From Ustilago trichophora (lineage: Eukaryota > Basidiomycota > Ustilaginomycetes > Ustilaginales > Ustilaginaceae), in assembly GCA_900323505.1 (NCBI GenBank), contig OOIN01000027.1, positions 372,001 to 436,000 of the forward strand: a stretch of DNA of 64,000 nucleotides. Direction: 5' to 3'. Position numbers and translations under genes: made by a program. Numbering within the stretch: the stretch's first letter is position 1; every line of letters begins with the position of its first letter. Of the stretch, positions 21,386-31,389 are shown piece after piece. The notes under the pieces were generated by a model. The model was given only the letters and a program-made list of their open reading frames with translations, had not been told where the DNA came from and did not search any database.

Positions 21386-24300
21386 TTAGTATCCACCAAA
21401 TCCGCCATACCCATTACCCGGATACTGCTGCTGCTGAGGCTGCTGACCGTATCCCATCCCCGTAAACTGGGGCATGACACCTCCAGGCTGGAACCCCGTC
21501 GGTTGCGGCCTCAACGCATCATACTTGTCACTCGACTGAGGCGCGGCGTTGGGATCTTTGGCAAAGTTGCCCGTCTTCATCTGCTGGAAGATGTTGGACG
21601 CGTTGAACTTGTCCTTTTCATCCTGCGCCGCTTGCTGCTGTTGCACCTGCTGCTGCGAGCCCAATCCAAACCCAGTCTGTTGCGCCATCATCTGCTGCTG
21701 AGTGTTCTGGCCAAAGTTGTTGTTGTTGGCGTAGCCTGTCGGTTGGACTTGCATACCTGGGAAGCCCGTCTGTTGCGCGTTGATGCCGCCAGAGAAGGGC
21801 GAGTTGCTCATACCGCCAAACCCGCTGCCGTTGCCAAAGCCCGTAGCTTGCGGTTGCATACCCATGCCGCCCATCTGACCCATACCTCCCATGCCATTGT
21901 TGAAGCCAGTCATCTGGGGCTGCATACCTTGCATACCCTGCATACCCTGCACACCCTGCATACCTTGCATGCCCTGCATCCCCCATCCAGTCTGCTGAGG
22001 CTGCATGCCCGTCATCTGCATTCCCATCATTCCCGTCTTGGTAGGAACAAACTGACCAGTTCCCTGCGTGGGCACCAGGGGCTGCAACAGGCCCTGGTTG
22101 GCGGGCACGGGTGCAAATGGTCCACGAGGTGCGTTCGGGTTGTATGCCTGGGATGGTCCCAAGAACGAAGATCCAGGCGAAGGGCTCGCGCCAGGACGAG
22201 GGCTGGCACTTGCCGAGGGAGGCTTCATGGCAGCCAGCTTTTCGAACAGGGCCGAGTTGGGGTCTGCGGGCGCAGGTGAGGCCGCTGGTGGCGCAGGCGA
22301 AGCAGCAGCTGCAGCTGGAGCAGGGGGAGGCGTAGGCGCAGGTGGAGCCGCCGTCGCAGAGGGCGCCGGAGAGGCCACCGTGGGCCTGGCAGGAGTTGCG
22401 GGCTTGGTGCTGGGAGGTCGTGGCGTCCATGCATCATCGTCGAATCCATTCGCCAGCGAAGAGCCGGTGCGCTTAGGAAGCGCAGGGCTCACCGTGTCGG
22501 CACGTACGGGTGGAGACGCAGTGCGAGCCAGCGACTCGGAAGCAGCGGCCAACGAAGCAGCGTCCACATTGCTTCCACCCGTATTCTTGGGCGTAGGTCT
22601 GCCTCGGCGGGTGTTGTTCTTGAGCGCACCATCGGGACCCGAAAAGAGCTGAGGTGGCGCAGGGCTGACCGAGTCGCCTCGACGTGCCGAGCTCTCCTGC
22701 TCTTGCAGCTTGCGTGCCAATTCCTCATCGGCCTTGATCTGCCTTTCGAGGTCTGCGGCAGTGTTGGCATTGGCTTTGCCCGACTGGCGGGAAGACGACG
22801 AAGTATGCGACTTGTCTCGTCGGTACTTACGGTCGATGAACTTGGTGACTCGGATGATATCGCCTTCACGCAGACCGATGCTGCGCAGCGTAGCGGGGTC
22901 CAGGTCGCCAAGAACGGTCTCGTCGATCTTGTCTCGCTCGAACGAGCTGGCGTAGCGGGTGCAGTCATCCACATCGACACCGGCAGCGAGGAAGAACTCG
23001 AACCAATCGACATTGCGCTTGGGGCCCGATCGCGACTGCTCACGACGGCGCTGCTCGCGTTCCTTCTCCTTGCGACGTTCACGCTCTCGCTCGCGGTCCT
23101 CTCGCGACATGGAAGCTGCACCCGAGGCGTGCGATCGGCTCGACTGGCGCATCTGCTCTCGCTCTCGTCGACGCGAAGCAGAGGCGGCGATCTCCTCGTC
23201 GGTAGGGTTGAGCTTCTTGCCCGTAATGTCCTCTAGGAAAGCGATATCGCCGTTTGACATCTTCTCGACAGCGACTTCGATGACGACGCCGTTCATCTTG
23301 TGCAGACGAATCTTACCCTGGTTGAAGCCGAGGAACTCGGCCTCAACCTTGAAGGCACCGGTGCGGTCGGTCCACAGGCGCGTGTTGTTGGGCGAAGGCT
23401 TGGAACGGCCACCGCCGTCTTTAGGTCGCTCAGGAGCACTGCGACCTTGAGGGATCGAAACATTCTTGGCGGCACGGCTGACCTCGGTGGTGCTAGGTCG
23501 CTGGGTGAGTTTGGGAGGTGCGGGTGCTGGCTGTGCTTTGAGCGCTTCTCGGCGTGTTCTCTCCTTCTCTTCTCGCTCCCTGCGTTCTTCGGCATCACGC
23601 TGTCGACGAGCTGCCATTTCAGCAGCCTCGCGCTGACGTTCGGCCTCAGCCACAGCTGCGGCTTCCTCTTCCTCTTGACGTCGTCGCTCCTCCTCCTCCT
23701 CTGCTTGCTGCGCAGCCAAAGCAGCTGCATTGGAGGAGCTGGCTCCTGCTGCAGCAGCTGCATCGGAAGCTTCAACATAGCTCGCTGGGACGACACCCTC
23801 CTGTCCAGCATCGTTCCTGACCTTCCACCAGTCGTCGTTTTCCTTTTCGAGAATGATGAGGTGCTCGTTTTCGGTGACTGTGAGCTCATCATCGCCCTGA
23901 GCTTCAAAGTCGTACATGGCGATACCGTGCTCGACGGCCTCTTCTGGCTCCGGTACGGCTGCGGCTGCGGTCTCTTGCTGCGACTGGAACGAGACGGTCT
24001 TGCGGACGGGTGGTGGCAGGACGGCGCCGGTGGTGCGAGTAGGAGGTGGTAGAGTAGCAGCAGCGCCAGCCGCAGGTGGTGCAGGCGGCGGAGGAGGAGG
24101 CAATGGGATGCCAGCTGTGGCAGGGGGTGCAGCCGCGACTGCGGGAGCTGCCGGAGGTGCGGCAGGCGAGGGTGGCGCAGCGGCGACAGTAAGCGCATTG
24201 GCCTTGCTGGCCTCGATCTTGCTGACAATCTCGCTGGCGGCATCCTTGGAGCCGCAGTGGAAGTCCATGGTGGATTCGGAGAGACGGGCTTCGTGCGAGA

Positions 24301-25054
24301 GTTCAAGGTGGAGGGTCTTGCCCTTTTCGAGCGAGTGGCTGGCGATGTGAAGGACGCTGATCTTCTGAACGGGAGTCTTGTCGCTTTCGGATGCAAAGAA
24401 GAGCGAGGCGTTGCCGATACCGAGGGTGCCCTTCTTCTTCTTCTTCTTGCTGTCTAGGGCGGAGACGGGCCACATCTTGATCTCATCGCCCTTGCCGAGC
24501 TGTGCTGTGTGCGGGAGCTGGATGTGTGGGATGGCGGCACCGGTAGCGGTGTTGTCGCCATCATCATCGTCGTCGTCCTCTTCCTCGGCGTATTCGTCTT
24601 GAACGACAGGGGCAGCACCTGTGTCGACTGCTTCCGCTTCATCTACGTAGTTGGCAGGAACGTATCCAAGCCTTCCTTCACCACCGCTGAGTGGATCGTT
24701 GCCCTGCTTCTTGACGAGCAGCCACACGCCGTCCGACTCGTAGACGCGAAGCAGCTCATCTTCGGCCATGGAAAGCTCGTCCTCGGTCTGTGCTTCATAG
24801 TCGTACAGCGCACGGCTAAGACGGATGGGTTCGGCCTCTTCGACGTAGTTGGCAGGCACAAGACCGACGGTGCCCTCATCGGGGTCATCCTGGATGGGAG
24901 TGCCATCCTCATTGAGTCGACGAAGCTTGGCCTTCCACCATTCGGGATCGTCGGACTCGAGAATGTAGAGGTAGTCATCCTCGGTGAGGTTGAGCTCGTC
25001 TTCGGCCTGTGCGACGTAGTCGTAGAGTGCCTTGCAGAGCGCTACATATGCCAT
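21386..25054 (-). CDS. SLA1: Actin-patch endocytic adaptor Sla1
   Basis: The CDS encodes 1222 residues from ATG 25054 (MAYVALCKALYDYVAQAE); 95 upstream in-frame codons are leader-like and are excluded. SH3-1 is at about 3-70, SH3-2 at about 73-145 (RALYDYEAQTEDELSMAE), and SH3-3 at about 371-430 (AMYDFEAQGDDELTVTE). SHD1 is at about 555-610 (RTGAFKVEAEFLGFNQGKI), which in yeast binds NPFxD cargo signals. SHD2, SAM-like, is at about 680-745 (WFEFFLAAGVDVDDCTRYA). A charged Arg/Glu coiled segment separates the SHDs. The tail has many T-G-x repeats (MTGMQPQQTGW, MQPQATGFGN), the substrate type for Ark/Prk kinases in yeast. This full order is diagnostic of Sla1, which links cargo, Las17/WASP and clathrin at cortical actin patches. 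A (CT)14 tract is about 300 bp upstream. Confidence 0.95.
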   Translation of the reverse strand: MAYVALCKALYDYVAQAEDELNLTEDDYLYILESDDPEWWKAKLRRLNEDGTPIQDDPDEGTVGLVPANYVEEAEPIRLSRALYDYEAQTEDELSMAEDELLRVYESDGVWLLVKKQGNDPLSGGEGRLGYVPANYVDEAEAVDTGAAPVVQDEYAEEEDDDDDDGDNTATGAAIPHIQLPHTAQLGKGDEIKMWPVSALDSKKKKKKGTLGIGNASLFFASESDKTPVQKISVLHIASHSLEKGKTLHLELSHEARLSESTMDFHCGSKDAASEIVSKIEASKANALTVAAAPPSPAAPPAAPAVAAAPPATAGIPLPPPPPPAPPAAGAAATLPPPTRTTGAVLPPPVRKTVSFQSQQETAAAAVPEPEEAVEHGIAMYDFEAQGDDELTVTENEHLIILEKENDDWWKVRNDAGQEGVVPASYVEASDAAAAAGASSSNAAALAAQQAEEEEERRRQEEEEAAAVAEAERQREAAEMAARRQRDAEERREREEKERTRREALKAQPAPAPPKLTQRPSTTEVSRAAKNVSIPQGRSAPERPKDGGGRSKPSPNNTRLWTDRTGAFKVEAEFLGFNQGKIRLHKMNGVVIEVAVEKMSNGDIAFLEDITGKKLNPTDEEIAASASRRREREQMRQSSRSHASGAASMSREDRERERERRKEKEREQRRREQSRSGPKRNVDWFEFFLAAGVDVDDCTRYASSFERDKIDETVLGDLDPATLRSIGLREGDIIRVTKFIDRKYRRDKSHTSSSSRQSGKANANTAADLERQIKADEELARKLQEQESSARRGDSVSPAPPQLFSGPDGALKNNTRRGRPTPKNTGGSNVDAASLAAASESLARTASPPVRADTVSPALPKRTGSSLANGFDDDAWTPRPPSTKPATPARPTVASPAPSATAAPPAPTPPPAPAAAAASPAPPAASPAPADPNSALFEKLAAMKPPSASASPRPGASPSPGSSFLGPSQAYNPNAPRGPFAPVPANQGLLQPLVPTQGTGQFVPTKTGMMGMQMTGMQPQQTGWGMQGMQGMQGVQGMQGMQGMQPQMTGFNNGMGGMGQMGGMGMQPQATGFGNGSGFGGMSNSPFSGGINAQQTGFPGMQVQPTGYANNNNFGQNTQQQMMAQQTGFGLGSQQQVQQQQAAQDEKDKFNASNIFQQMKTGNFAKDPNAAPQSSDKYDALRPQPTGFQPGGVMPQFTGMGYGQQPQQQQYPGNGYGGFGGY

Positions 25055-25351
25055 GGCGAGCGAGTGACGGAGCTTGCGGCCCGCTCGCTGGTCGCAAGGG
25101 TTGAGGTGTGTGTACGTGCGTGTGTGGTATTGATGGAGAAGGAGCTGAAGTGTTGGCACCTGATGCGAACGTGGACGATGTGACTTGTCTGAATCTGAAT
25201 ATGAGAGGGGAAGAAGGAAAGGTGGAGATACAGTAATGATCACGAAGAGAAAGGAAGCACGAATCGGCAAGCCTTTGGTCAAATCTCGGCTGTGGAACAG
25301 GGGAACGAGGCAAGCCAAATCAGAGTGGGGAGGGAGCAAGAGAAGGCAAGG

Positions 25352-25382
<31 letters not shown>

Positions 25383-26334
25383 AACTTGTGCTGCTCAGAT
25401 GCTGCTTACTCGGCAGTGCACACGCATTCAGTGTCTACTGTATCTCTCTCAGGTCGCTGCTGTGTGGAGAAATTACAGAGAAATCAATTTTGTGTGTGTG
25501 TTCGTGCAGAGAGGCCGTGCGAGCCAAAGGATTGCACAGTGACAGTTGCGGAGGCTGTCTTCCGATCTCAGCGAGATCGCCTTTCTTTAAACGCATGATG
25601 ACCCCATCGCGACCCTTGAACAGCATCCTCAACCAGTTGAGAGTTCTTCTCGCTTGCGCTGTTTGCCTCTTCTTCTTCTTCCACTGCTCTCTCGTCCACC
25701 AGGCTCTCGAGGTGAATGTCGCTCTCTCATCTTCAGAGTATTAGCAGGTTAAATCAGTTCGCTCTTTCTTTTCGTGTTGGAGCGTGCAGGGCTGTGTCTG
25801 TGCCAAAGCTCTTGTCGGCTTGCATTCACGGCCGACAGCAGCTTTCATGCTATATGTTAGATCCCATTTTGGCGGGTGGAAGCGGAAAATCACACAATCC
25901 AATTTCAGCCTTTAAAAAGTTGCAATTCAAAACTTCCTCTCATCGACCAGCTGCTTTGAAATCATCTAGAGTGTGCTGCCATCTTTTTCCAATCGGGCCC
26001 AAAGCCTTCCTGTGGTCGCGCTGCTTCGGGTCCGTTTGCTCAAGTTTCAGGCCGAGAAGAATTGAGAGTCACACACACTCACAATCTCTCGTCGCGATCA
26101 TCAATCCATTCGCTATCCCTCTCCACACCATCACATTCTTGAACTTTTCCCTACTTTCGAGAACTCATCGTCACAGTGAGTATCACTGCATCTCGTCACC
26201 TTTCATAACACAGCTCCAACAGCATTCGTCAAAACGCAGCATACGAAGCTAAGAGTCGACAAAGCATCGGCTACAGGAATCCAGCATTATTGACGCTTTG
26301 ATACGACTTCTGACCCTTGATCTCACAACTGCAG
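25055..26334. promoter_or_regulatory. Divergent promoter between SLA1 and COX9, with a probable 5' UTR intron of COX9
   Basis: A (CT)14 run at 25355-25382 lies on the SLA1 side. On the COX9 side a GTGAGT donor at 26176 and a CTGCAG acceptor ending at 26334, directly before the ATG, suggest a leader intron of about 159 bp (inference; not provable without cDNA). No other gene was recognised. Confidence 0.5.
25355..25382. repeat. (CT)14 microsatellite
   Basis: A perfect CT dinucleotide run upstream of SLA1; it reads (AG)n on the SLA1 coding strand. Confidence 0.95.
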
Positions 26335-26610
26335 ATGCCCGTCGGATCCATCCCCGCCATCACCGGAAAGTTGCGCAAGCGACTCATCCTTGACCTCACC
26401 GTCGCTCTCGGCGGTGGCACTGCCCTCGGTTACGGCTACTGGTGCGTCCCTTCCCCATCCTTACCTACCAATTCTTCCTTTCAACACAGTGTGTACTGAC
26501 CGAGACTTCTCTTCCATTGCGCTTCACATTGCAGGTACGGCGTCCACATCCCCTCCGTCTCCCGCCGTGACGCTTTCTACGCCAAGCTCCAGTCCGAGCG
26601 ATCCGAGTAA
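26335..26610 (+). CDS. COX9: Cytochrome c oxidase subunit Cox9 (subunit VIIa), one intron
   Basis: Exons are 26335-26441 and 26535-26610, giving 60 residues. The intron starts GTGCGT, ends TTGCAG and splits a Trp codon. The protein starts MPVGSIPAITGKLRKRLILD, then has a Gly-rich hydrophobic segment (LTVALGGGTALGYGYWYGVH) and ends SRRDAFYAKLQSERSE. Yeast Cox9 is 59 residues with the same plan: 'APITG..K+R+I.D', one membrane helix with 'WWWGF/WYGVH', then 'R+.FYA+L'. It is a nuclear-encoded small subunit of complex IV in the mitochondrial inner membrane. Neither exon alone is recognisable, so the gene is easily missed. It is divergent from SLA1. Confidence 0.9.
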
Positions 26611-27129
26611 ATTCCTACCACCCATCACGCATCTGATCACAGACAACACTCTGGATTCTGATCTTCACATCATGACGCCTTGTGTCATTCCGCAATCGAT
26701 GCAATTCGCATAAAGACTCTTGAAAACATTCACAAACTCCGATCTCGACCCTTCATTGCATCGTGCTGTTGGCTTCCATTCCTTTTCGATGTGCCAGGAG
26801 ACGACACTTTCGACTTAGCAGCGGGCGTTGCGAATGCAGTAGGGCACAGAGGAATCGCAACTCAGTAGTTAGGAAACAAGGAATCTTTCACTTGGCGAGA
26901 TCCGCGTCCTACCGAGTATTGAAAGGTTAGATTAAACAATCGGGTATCTTTTGAGGAAGGAGGAGGATACAAATACAGGCAGAGCTTCGCCGATGCATGG
27001 ACAACAAAGCTGAGCAGACTCGCCGGAAAAAGTGTCACGAAAGCTGTTTGACTCGTGAGCAGAACAAGTAGCATCATGCTAAACTTTATTCGCATCGAGA
27101 AGGGGGCATCCTCTTGTGCTTTGCCAACA
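26611..27129. other. Convergent 3' flanks of COX9 and RTF2
   Basis: About 520 bp with no recognisable gene or RNA. Confidence 0.45.
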
Positions 27130-28065
27130 TCATTGTTCGGCAGCAAGTTCAGCCGTCCGAGCGGCGATCTTTGCACTGTTTTCAGCCTTTCTTTCCGCCT
27201 TTCTTCTCTTCCTCTCCGCCTTTTCTTCTTCAACTCCATCCTTTCCATTTGCTTCATCTGCTGTTCTCGCCTTGTCCTTCTTCTTCTTCTGCTTCTGTCG
27301 GCTGGCTTCTTCGGCCCTTGTCTTTTCCAGCGCCTCTCTCATGTGTTTCTCCTCTTCAGTGCTTGGATTGATCGTCACTACGCTCCCTGCTGATGCTGCT
27401 GTTTCTGCTGCTTTGCCCTTGACCAAAAGGCTCGAAGCGTTGAAAGGCTTGGCGCAGACGGGACAGGGTGTTTCTTCTGGTTGGTCGGGAGTGGCGCCAA
27501 TGGTAGTTTTGAGACCGGTAGCGCTCATTGCGCATCCACAGGTTGCGATGTATACGAATCGCTGATTCCCATCCATCTGCTTGCCGCTGAGTGGACAGGC
27601 GAAAGGGTATACGCTGGCTCCGTCGTTGCTCGAACCGGGTGCTGGGGGCTGGTAGAGCGTGTTTGGGGTCAACTTGAGCTCGGTGATATCTTTCAAGCCT
27701 CGAATGTGCGGGATGGAATCGACAGGTTTCGCAGAGGATGATGTGGTGGATGCTTCGTGACGGGAGAGAAGATGTGAAAGAAGCGCATCTTTGTTATACA
27801 GTTTCCCCAGAGCGTCCGATGCAACCGGTGGAGAAAGCGGTTGTCGCGAGAGAGAGCATACCGTCCATAGGGATTGACGGAGTAGCTCAGGATCGATTTT
27901 TTCAAAAGATGCTTTGGTACGCACTAGCTCGTCACGCTTGGCAATGCTGCCACCATCGTTTCCCTGATGGTGAGTGTGTCAGAGGGAGAGGGTGGGAGAG
28001 GACGTCAGTGATGCAAGACTCGGGGAGAAGGTGTCGTGTGGGGCAGGCGGTGTTCGGCTTACCAT
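27130..28065 (-). CDS. RTF2: Replication termination factor 2 (Rtf2), first coding exon is ATG only
   Basis: Exons on the minus strand are 28065-28063 (ATG alone) and 27963-27130, giving 278 residues. The intron starts GTAAGC right after the ATG and ends CATCAG at 27964. Splicing yields the family N-terminus MGNDGGSIAKRDELV; without it the conserved start is lost. Next come the family's SLSRQPL and LGKLYNKDALLSHLLSR, HIRGLKDITELKL, and a C2HC2-type zinc-finger region: FACPLSGKQMDGNQRFVYI, TCGCAMS, PCPVCAKPF. The tail is a Lys/Arg/Glu-rich helix. Rtf2 acts at stalled replication forks in S. pombe and is removed from forks by proteasome shuttles in human cells. It is divergent from RPB7. Confidence 0.92.
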
Positions 28066-28870
28066 GACTACAAATTGCCTTGTTGCGAGCCTTTTTCCTC
28101 GCTGTCCTAGTCCAAGTCAAAGACTTCTATATCAGCATGCAGTGTCGTAGCTGCGACCAGGGATGATGTATGGCGAGGAAACAAGAACGTCGAGAAAGGG
28201 GATTGTAAGAAGAAAGAACGCATTCAGGGTTCAAGAGAGCAAAATGACCAGAATGGCGAGTGAGGACGCAACACGTGACCCAGCGCACTGATATTTCGCG
28301 CTGTTGAGAGAGAGTGGAGAAGATTGGATTCACATCATCTGCATCAATCGCGCCTCCTCTCTTTTCTTCCTACCCTCTTTCTTCTCGTTCACCAACCACC
28401 GACCATCATTGGCTCCGGCACCATCCCTTCGACAGTCTCACGATAGAGGGTGTTTTCTGTCGACGTACGCTGTCTCTCGACCTGTGGACGACTTTCGGAC
28501 TTGGAGTGGCGATTGCTTGGAGGCTTTTCTTTCGTGCGCGATCCCACCAGAGCAGATACGACATCGATCGTAAAAGCCCTGTACAAACGCATCACGGGTA
28601 GCTACGTGCACACGTAGGATTGCCGAGAGCGTCAGCTGGCAACGCCGAAACGCGCGGCCGTCTGGTGTAGGCTGGATACAGCGGATTGTTCCTTTATCCT
28701 GTATCTTGACCTTTTCGCAAACTTAGGCGTCGCTCCTCGATTCTCCTTCAGCGCTCTTCACTGAGTCGCTTGATTCCACCTTAAGGAGACAGCAGCCCTA
28801 TACACAGGGCTCGACGCTTCCCCAGCCCCCAACCGATACCCCTTCCAATCCCCTCACTTGCTCGCCCAAC
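28066..28870. promoter_or_regulatory. Divergent promoter between RTF2 and RPB7
   Basis: About 800 bp. A C/T-rich stretch precedes the RPB7 start (28800-28868). No gene was seen. Confidence 0.45.
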
Positions 28871-29383
28871 ATGTTCTTCCTCAAGTATCTAACGCACAAA
28901 ACCGAGCTCCATCCATCCTACTTCGGACCTTCCATGGTAGAATTCCTCAACCAAAAGCTTCGCGATGACGTCGAAGGCACATGTACCGGTAAATACGGCT
29001 ACATCATCAAAGTGGTCGGCATGATCGATGTTGGACAAGGCAAAGTGATTCCCGGTTCTGGACTTGCCGAATTCAACTCTACCTATCAAGCGGTGGTGTT
29101 GAAACCTTTCAAAGGCGAAGTTATGGATGCCAAAATTACAAACGTCAATAAGATGGGCTTCTTCGCCGAAGTAGGACCTCTGAACATTTTCGTCTCGAGC
29201 CATTTGATACCCATCGAATACAAGTTTCAACCGGAAAGTAACCCTCCAGAATTTGTAAGCGCAAGTGATAGATTGGTCAAAGGTAGGAAGGTGAGGATCA
29301 AGATCGTAGGTACGAGGGTGGATGCCAATGAAATTTTTGCTATCGGTACGATGAAGGAGGATTACCTCGGTCCTTTCGATTAG
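28871..29383 (+). CDS. RPB7: RNA polymerase II subunit Rpb7
   Basis: A single exon encodes 170 residues, within one residue of yeast Rpb7 (171). It starts [20 protein letters not shown]. The N-terminal RNP-like tip domain ([27 protein letters not shown]) is followed by an S1/OB domain ([34 protein letters not shown]) and ends [28 protein letters not shown]. Rpb7 pairs with Rpb4 as the stalk of Pol II and helps initiation, RNA binding and mRNA fate. The sequence similarity to the family is visible across the full length, so the start is secure. Confidence 0.97.
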   Translation: MFFLKYLTHKTELHPSYFGPSMVEFLNQKLRDDVEGTCTGKYGYIIKVVGMIDVGQGKVIPGSGLAEFNSTYQAVVLKPFKGEVMDAKITNVNKMGFFAEVGPLNIFVSSHLIPIEYKFQPESNPPEFVSASDRLVKGRKVRIKIVGTRVDANEIFAIGTMKEDYLGPFD

Positions 29384-29604
29384 CCTGTTGAAAGCGATTG
29401 GAAGAAGTGGTTGCTGCCGCTAGAAAGATCGCCACAACGAAAATGTACCATGCTGCTCCACCTTTTAACATTGTAAAAAAAGTCTGCCGAAGACCTTCAA
29501 GTCATCCAAGCACTCCCTTTGATCTGTAATAAAACTCTCATCACAACGGCTGCACATTCGTCTACGCAGGATTGCTCCGCGAGTCAATATGGATTGCAAA
29601 GCGC

Positions 29605-31389
29605 TTATGAGCGGGTATCGGTGCCAACTAGCTCAACAAGCACCCATCTCGATCCCCTTTCTCCATCCCCTTTCACCGGCGCTTGGCTGCCGAGACAGAA
29701 TGACACCCAGCCAGTCTCACCTGTGCTTGGGGTGAAGGTGTGTTCGGTTTGATTTTTGCCAATATTGCGTTTGGAGCGCTTCTTCGGTTTTCGCTTGCGA
29801 CTATCGCCCATGTCCAATGACGAGTCGCTGTCCTCGTCGTCATCTGACGAGGAAGAGGAGGCATCGGTCATGGACGCATCTTCAGAGGCTTTATGTGGGG
29901 ATGAAGGCTTGGTGCCGGGTAGCTCTTTGGCACCGTATACAGAGCTAAAGGGTACCTTGGCTCGCCATGTGAGAGGGGCGTGCGGGAAGCCGGAGCATGA
30001 CAGCGTCGCCCACTGCGCCTTCTCCCTAAACTTCTTTGACGGGATCCCATTTGACTGTGCCACGAATCGATCCACTTCTGCAGCCATCTGTGAGATGAGA
30101 AGAGGGCTGAGCAGCAGCGGCTTTCCAGCGGATCCTGCCCAATTCAACTTGACTGTTCGGCCAGGCTTTGAGGGAGAGGGAGGACTGTAGACACACGTTG
30201 CATCGGGTCGGGTGTAAGTACGAACGGAAGTTGCACCAAGCGAGGCTAGACCTGCCCATTCTATTGCTTCCTGAAGTCCATCTTGGAATGCTGGCCAGGT
30301 CACCGTCGTCGAGTCTTTGGTGGGCTTGAGCTCGGCAAAGTGGCGCTCGTTCTCGCTACACATGTTGGCCAAAGGATGCTGCGCAGGATCGTTGAGGGTT
30401 GGAATCCAGATGGAATCGGTGATGACAGGATCGATCGCCTGTATTGCGAAAGTCTCTACATCTTCAGGACGGACGAGATGCTCTGGGAAGTGAATCTCGT
30501 TGATGAAGCTGGAGGAAGAGCCTAAAGCGGCGATGGCTTCTGCGTTGGCTCGATTTGGCGACCAGACGAAAAGCACATCCCAAGTAGCGTGCTCGTACGT
30601 TACGGGCACATCAGCTTGTGGAGAAGCTCTCAGCTTTGATGATGCGTGTGTCTGGGCAATCGTTTGCTGAGTCGAGAGTGCTGCAGCTCTTGCGCGGTCC
30701 CATGCTCGGAGTCGGTCGAGTGCTTGCTGGTAGCCTCTCTTGCCAGGTACGAACGAAGGTGATAGCAAGGGCAGCTCGACAATGAAGCGCGAGTCTGGGC
30801 CACTGGTTCGATCCCCAGCACGACCTGATGCCAAACGGGAGAAGTGACTCGCTCTGCCGGTCAAGCCCAGTGTTTGGTATGTATCTTTGCAGAGCGAAAG
30901 AACGAGCGTGCCTTGTCCATCGATGCAGACGGTATCTTGGAGATCTGGCGAGAGTCCTGGTGCGCCAGATGGGTCACTGAGCGCTATCAAGGATCCAGCC
31001 TTGAGATATGCAGTGACAAAGATGGGATCCAACAGCAAGCTGAGTGGAATGCGGGCTCTGTACGATCTGTGTGAAGAGGCGAGGTTGTGTAGTCTCTCGA
31101 TAAGAGATTGCACTGAGGTTGGAAGCGGTGTCGAGGTGTCGGATGTCGCATCGTTTGCGTCGAAGGAGAGTGGCAGGATGAGCTCAAGCGAGCGATTGAA
31201 GGGGTGGCCATGGACGAGCTTCTCCAGCCGGGATGGTCCAGCGACGTTGCGTGGCGGTGCTGAAATGCTATTCGAGGTGGAGCTGGATGGGATGAGATTG
31301 ACGATCCATCGAGCGGGTCCCAACTTGCGTGCCTTGTCGGAGCGAGCCGAGCTACGTTTGCGCTTGTGTGTGCTCTTTGGAGCGAGCAT
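29605..31389 (-). CDS. RPP40: RNase P/MRP protein subunit, Rpp40-like
   Basis: A single exon encodes 594 residues from ATG 31389 (MLAPKSTHKRKRSSARSDKA), with a basic N-terminus. The diagnostic block is at about 155-190: CIDGQGTLVLSLCKDTYQ, then LGLTGRASHFSRL. It is followed by RFIVELPLLSPSF and later TWDVLFVWSP. Human RPP40 has the same order ('LSLDKDTYEELGLQG..S.F', then 'F.V.IDL', then a 'FDFLLAW' strand). The human protein is about 360 residues; here there is extra length between blocks and an acidic, Ser-rich tail near 520-545 (SSSSSDDDEDSDSSLD) followed by a basic KRKPKKRSKR. It would act in tRNA 5' processing and, as a shared MRP subunit, in rRNA processing. It is convergent with RPB7 at 220 bp. 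Confidence 0.78.
   Translation of the reverse strand: MLAPKSTHKRKRSSARSDKARKLGPARWIVNLIPSSSTSNSISAPPRNVAGPSRLEKLVHGHPFNRSLELILPLSFDANDATSDTSTPLPTSVQSLIERLHNLASSHRSYRARIPLSLLLDPIFVTAYLKAGSLIALSDPSGAPGLSPDLQDTVCIDGQGTLVLSLCKDTYQTLGLTGRASHFSRLASGRAGDRTSGPDSRFIVELPLLSPSFVPGKRGYQQALDRLRAWDRARAAALSTQQTIAQTHASSKLRASPQADVPVTYEHATWDVLFVWSPNRANAEAIAALGSSSSFINEIHFPEHLVRPEDVETFAIQAIDPVITDSIWIPTLNDPAQHPLANMCSENERHFAELKPTKDSTTVTWPAFQDGLQEAIEWAGLASLGATSVRTYTRPDATCVYSPPSPSKPGRTVKLNWAGSAGKPLLLSPLLISQMAAEVDRFVAQSNGIPSKKFREKAQWATLSCSGFPHAPLTWRAKVPFSSVYGAKELPGTKPSSPHKASEDASMTDASSSSSDDDEDSDSSLDMGDSRKRKPKKRSKRNIGKNQTEHTFTPSTGETGWVSFCLGSQAPVKGDGERGSRWVLVELVGTDTRS

Noticed and set aside
21329..22279. 316-codon plus-strand frame with LHTLHTLHTL repeats
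   Set aside because: Antisense of the Met-Gln-Gly and T-G-x repeats of Sla1.
30800..30820. GGTTCGATCCC, a B-box-like sequence
   Set aside because: Lies inside the Rpp40-like coding region with no A box or tRNA fold around it.
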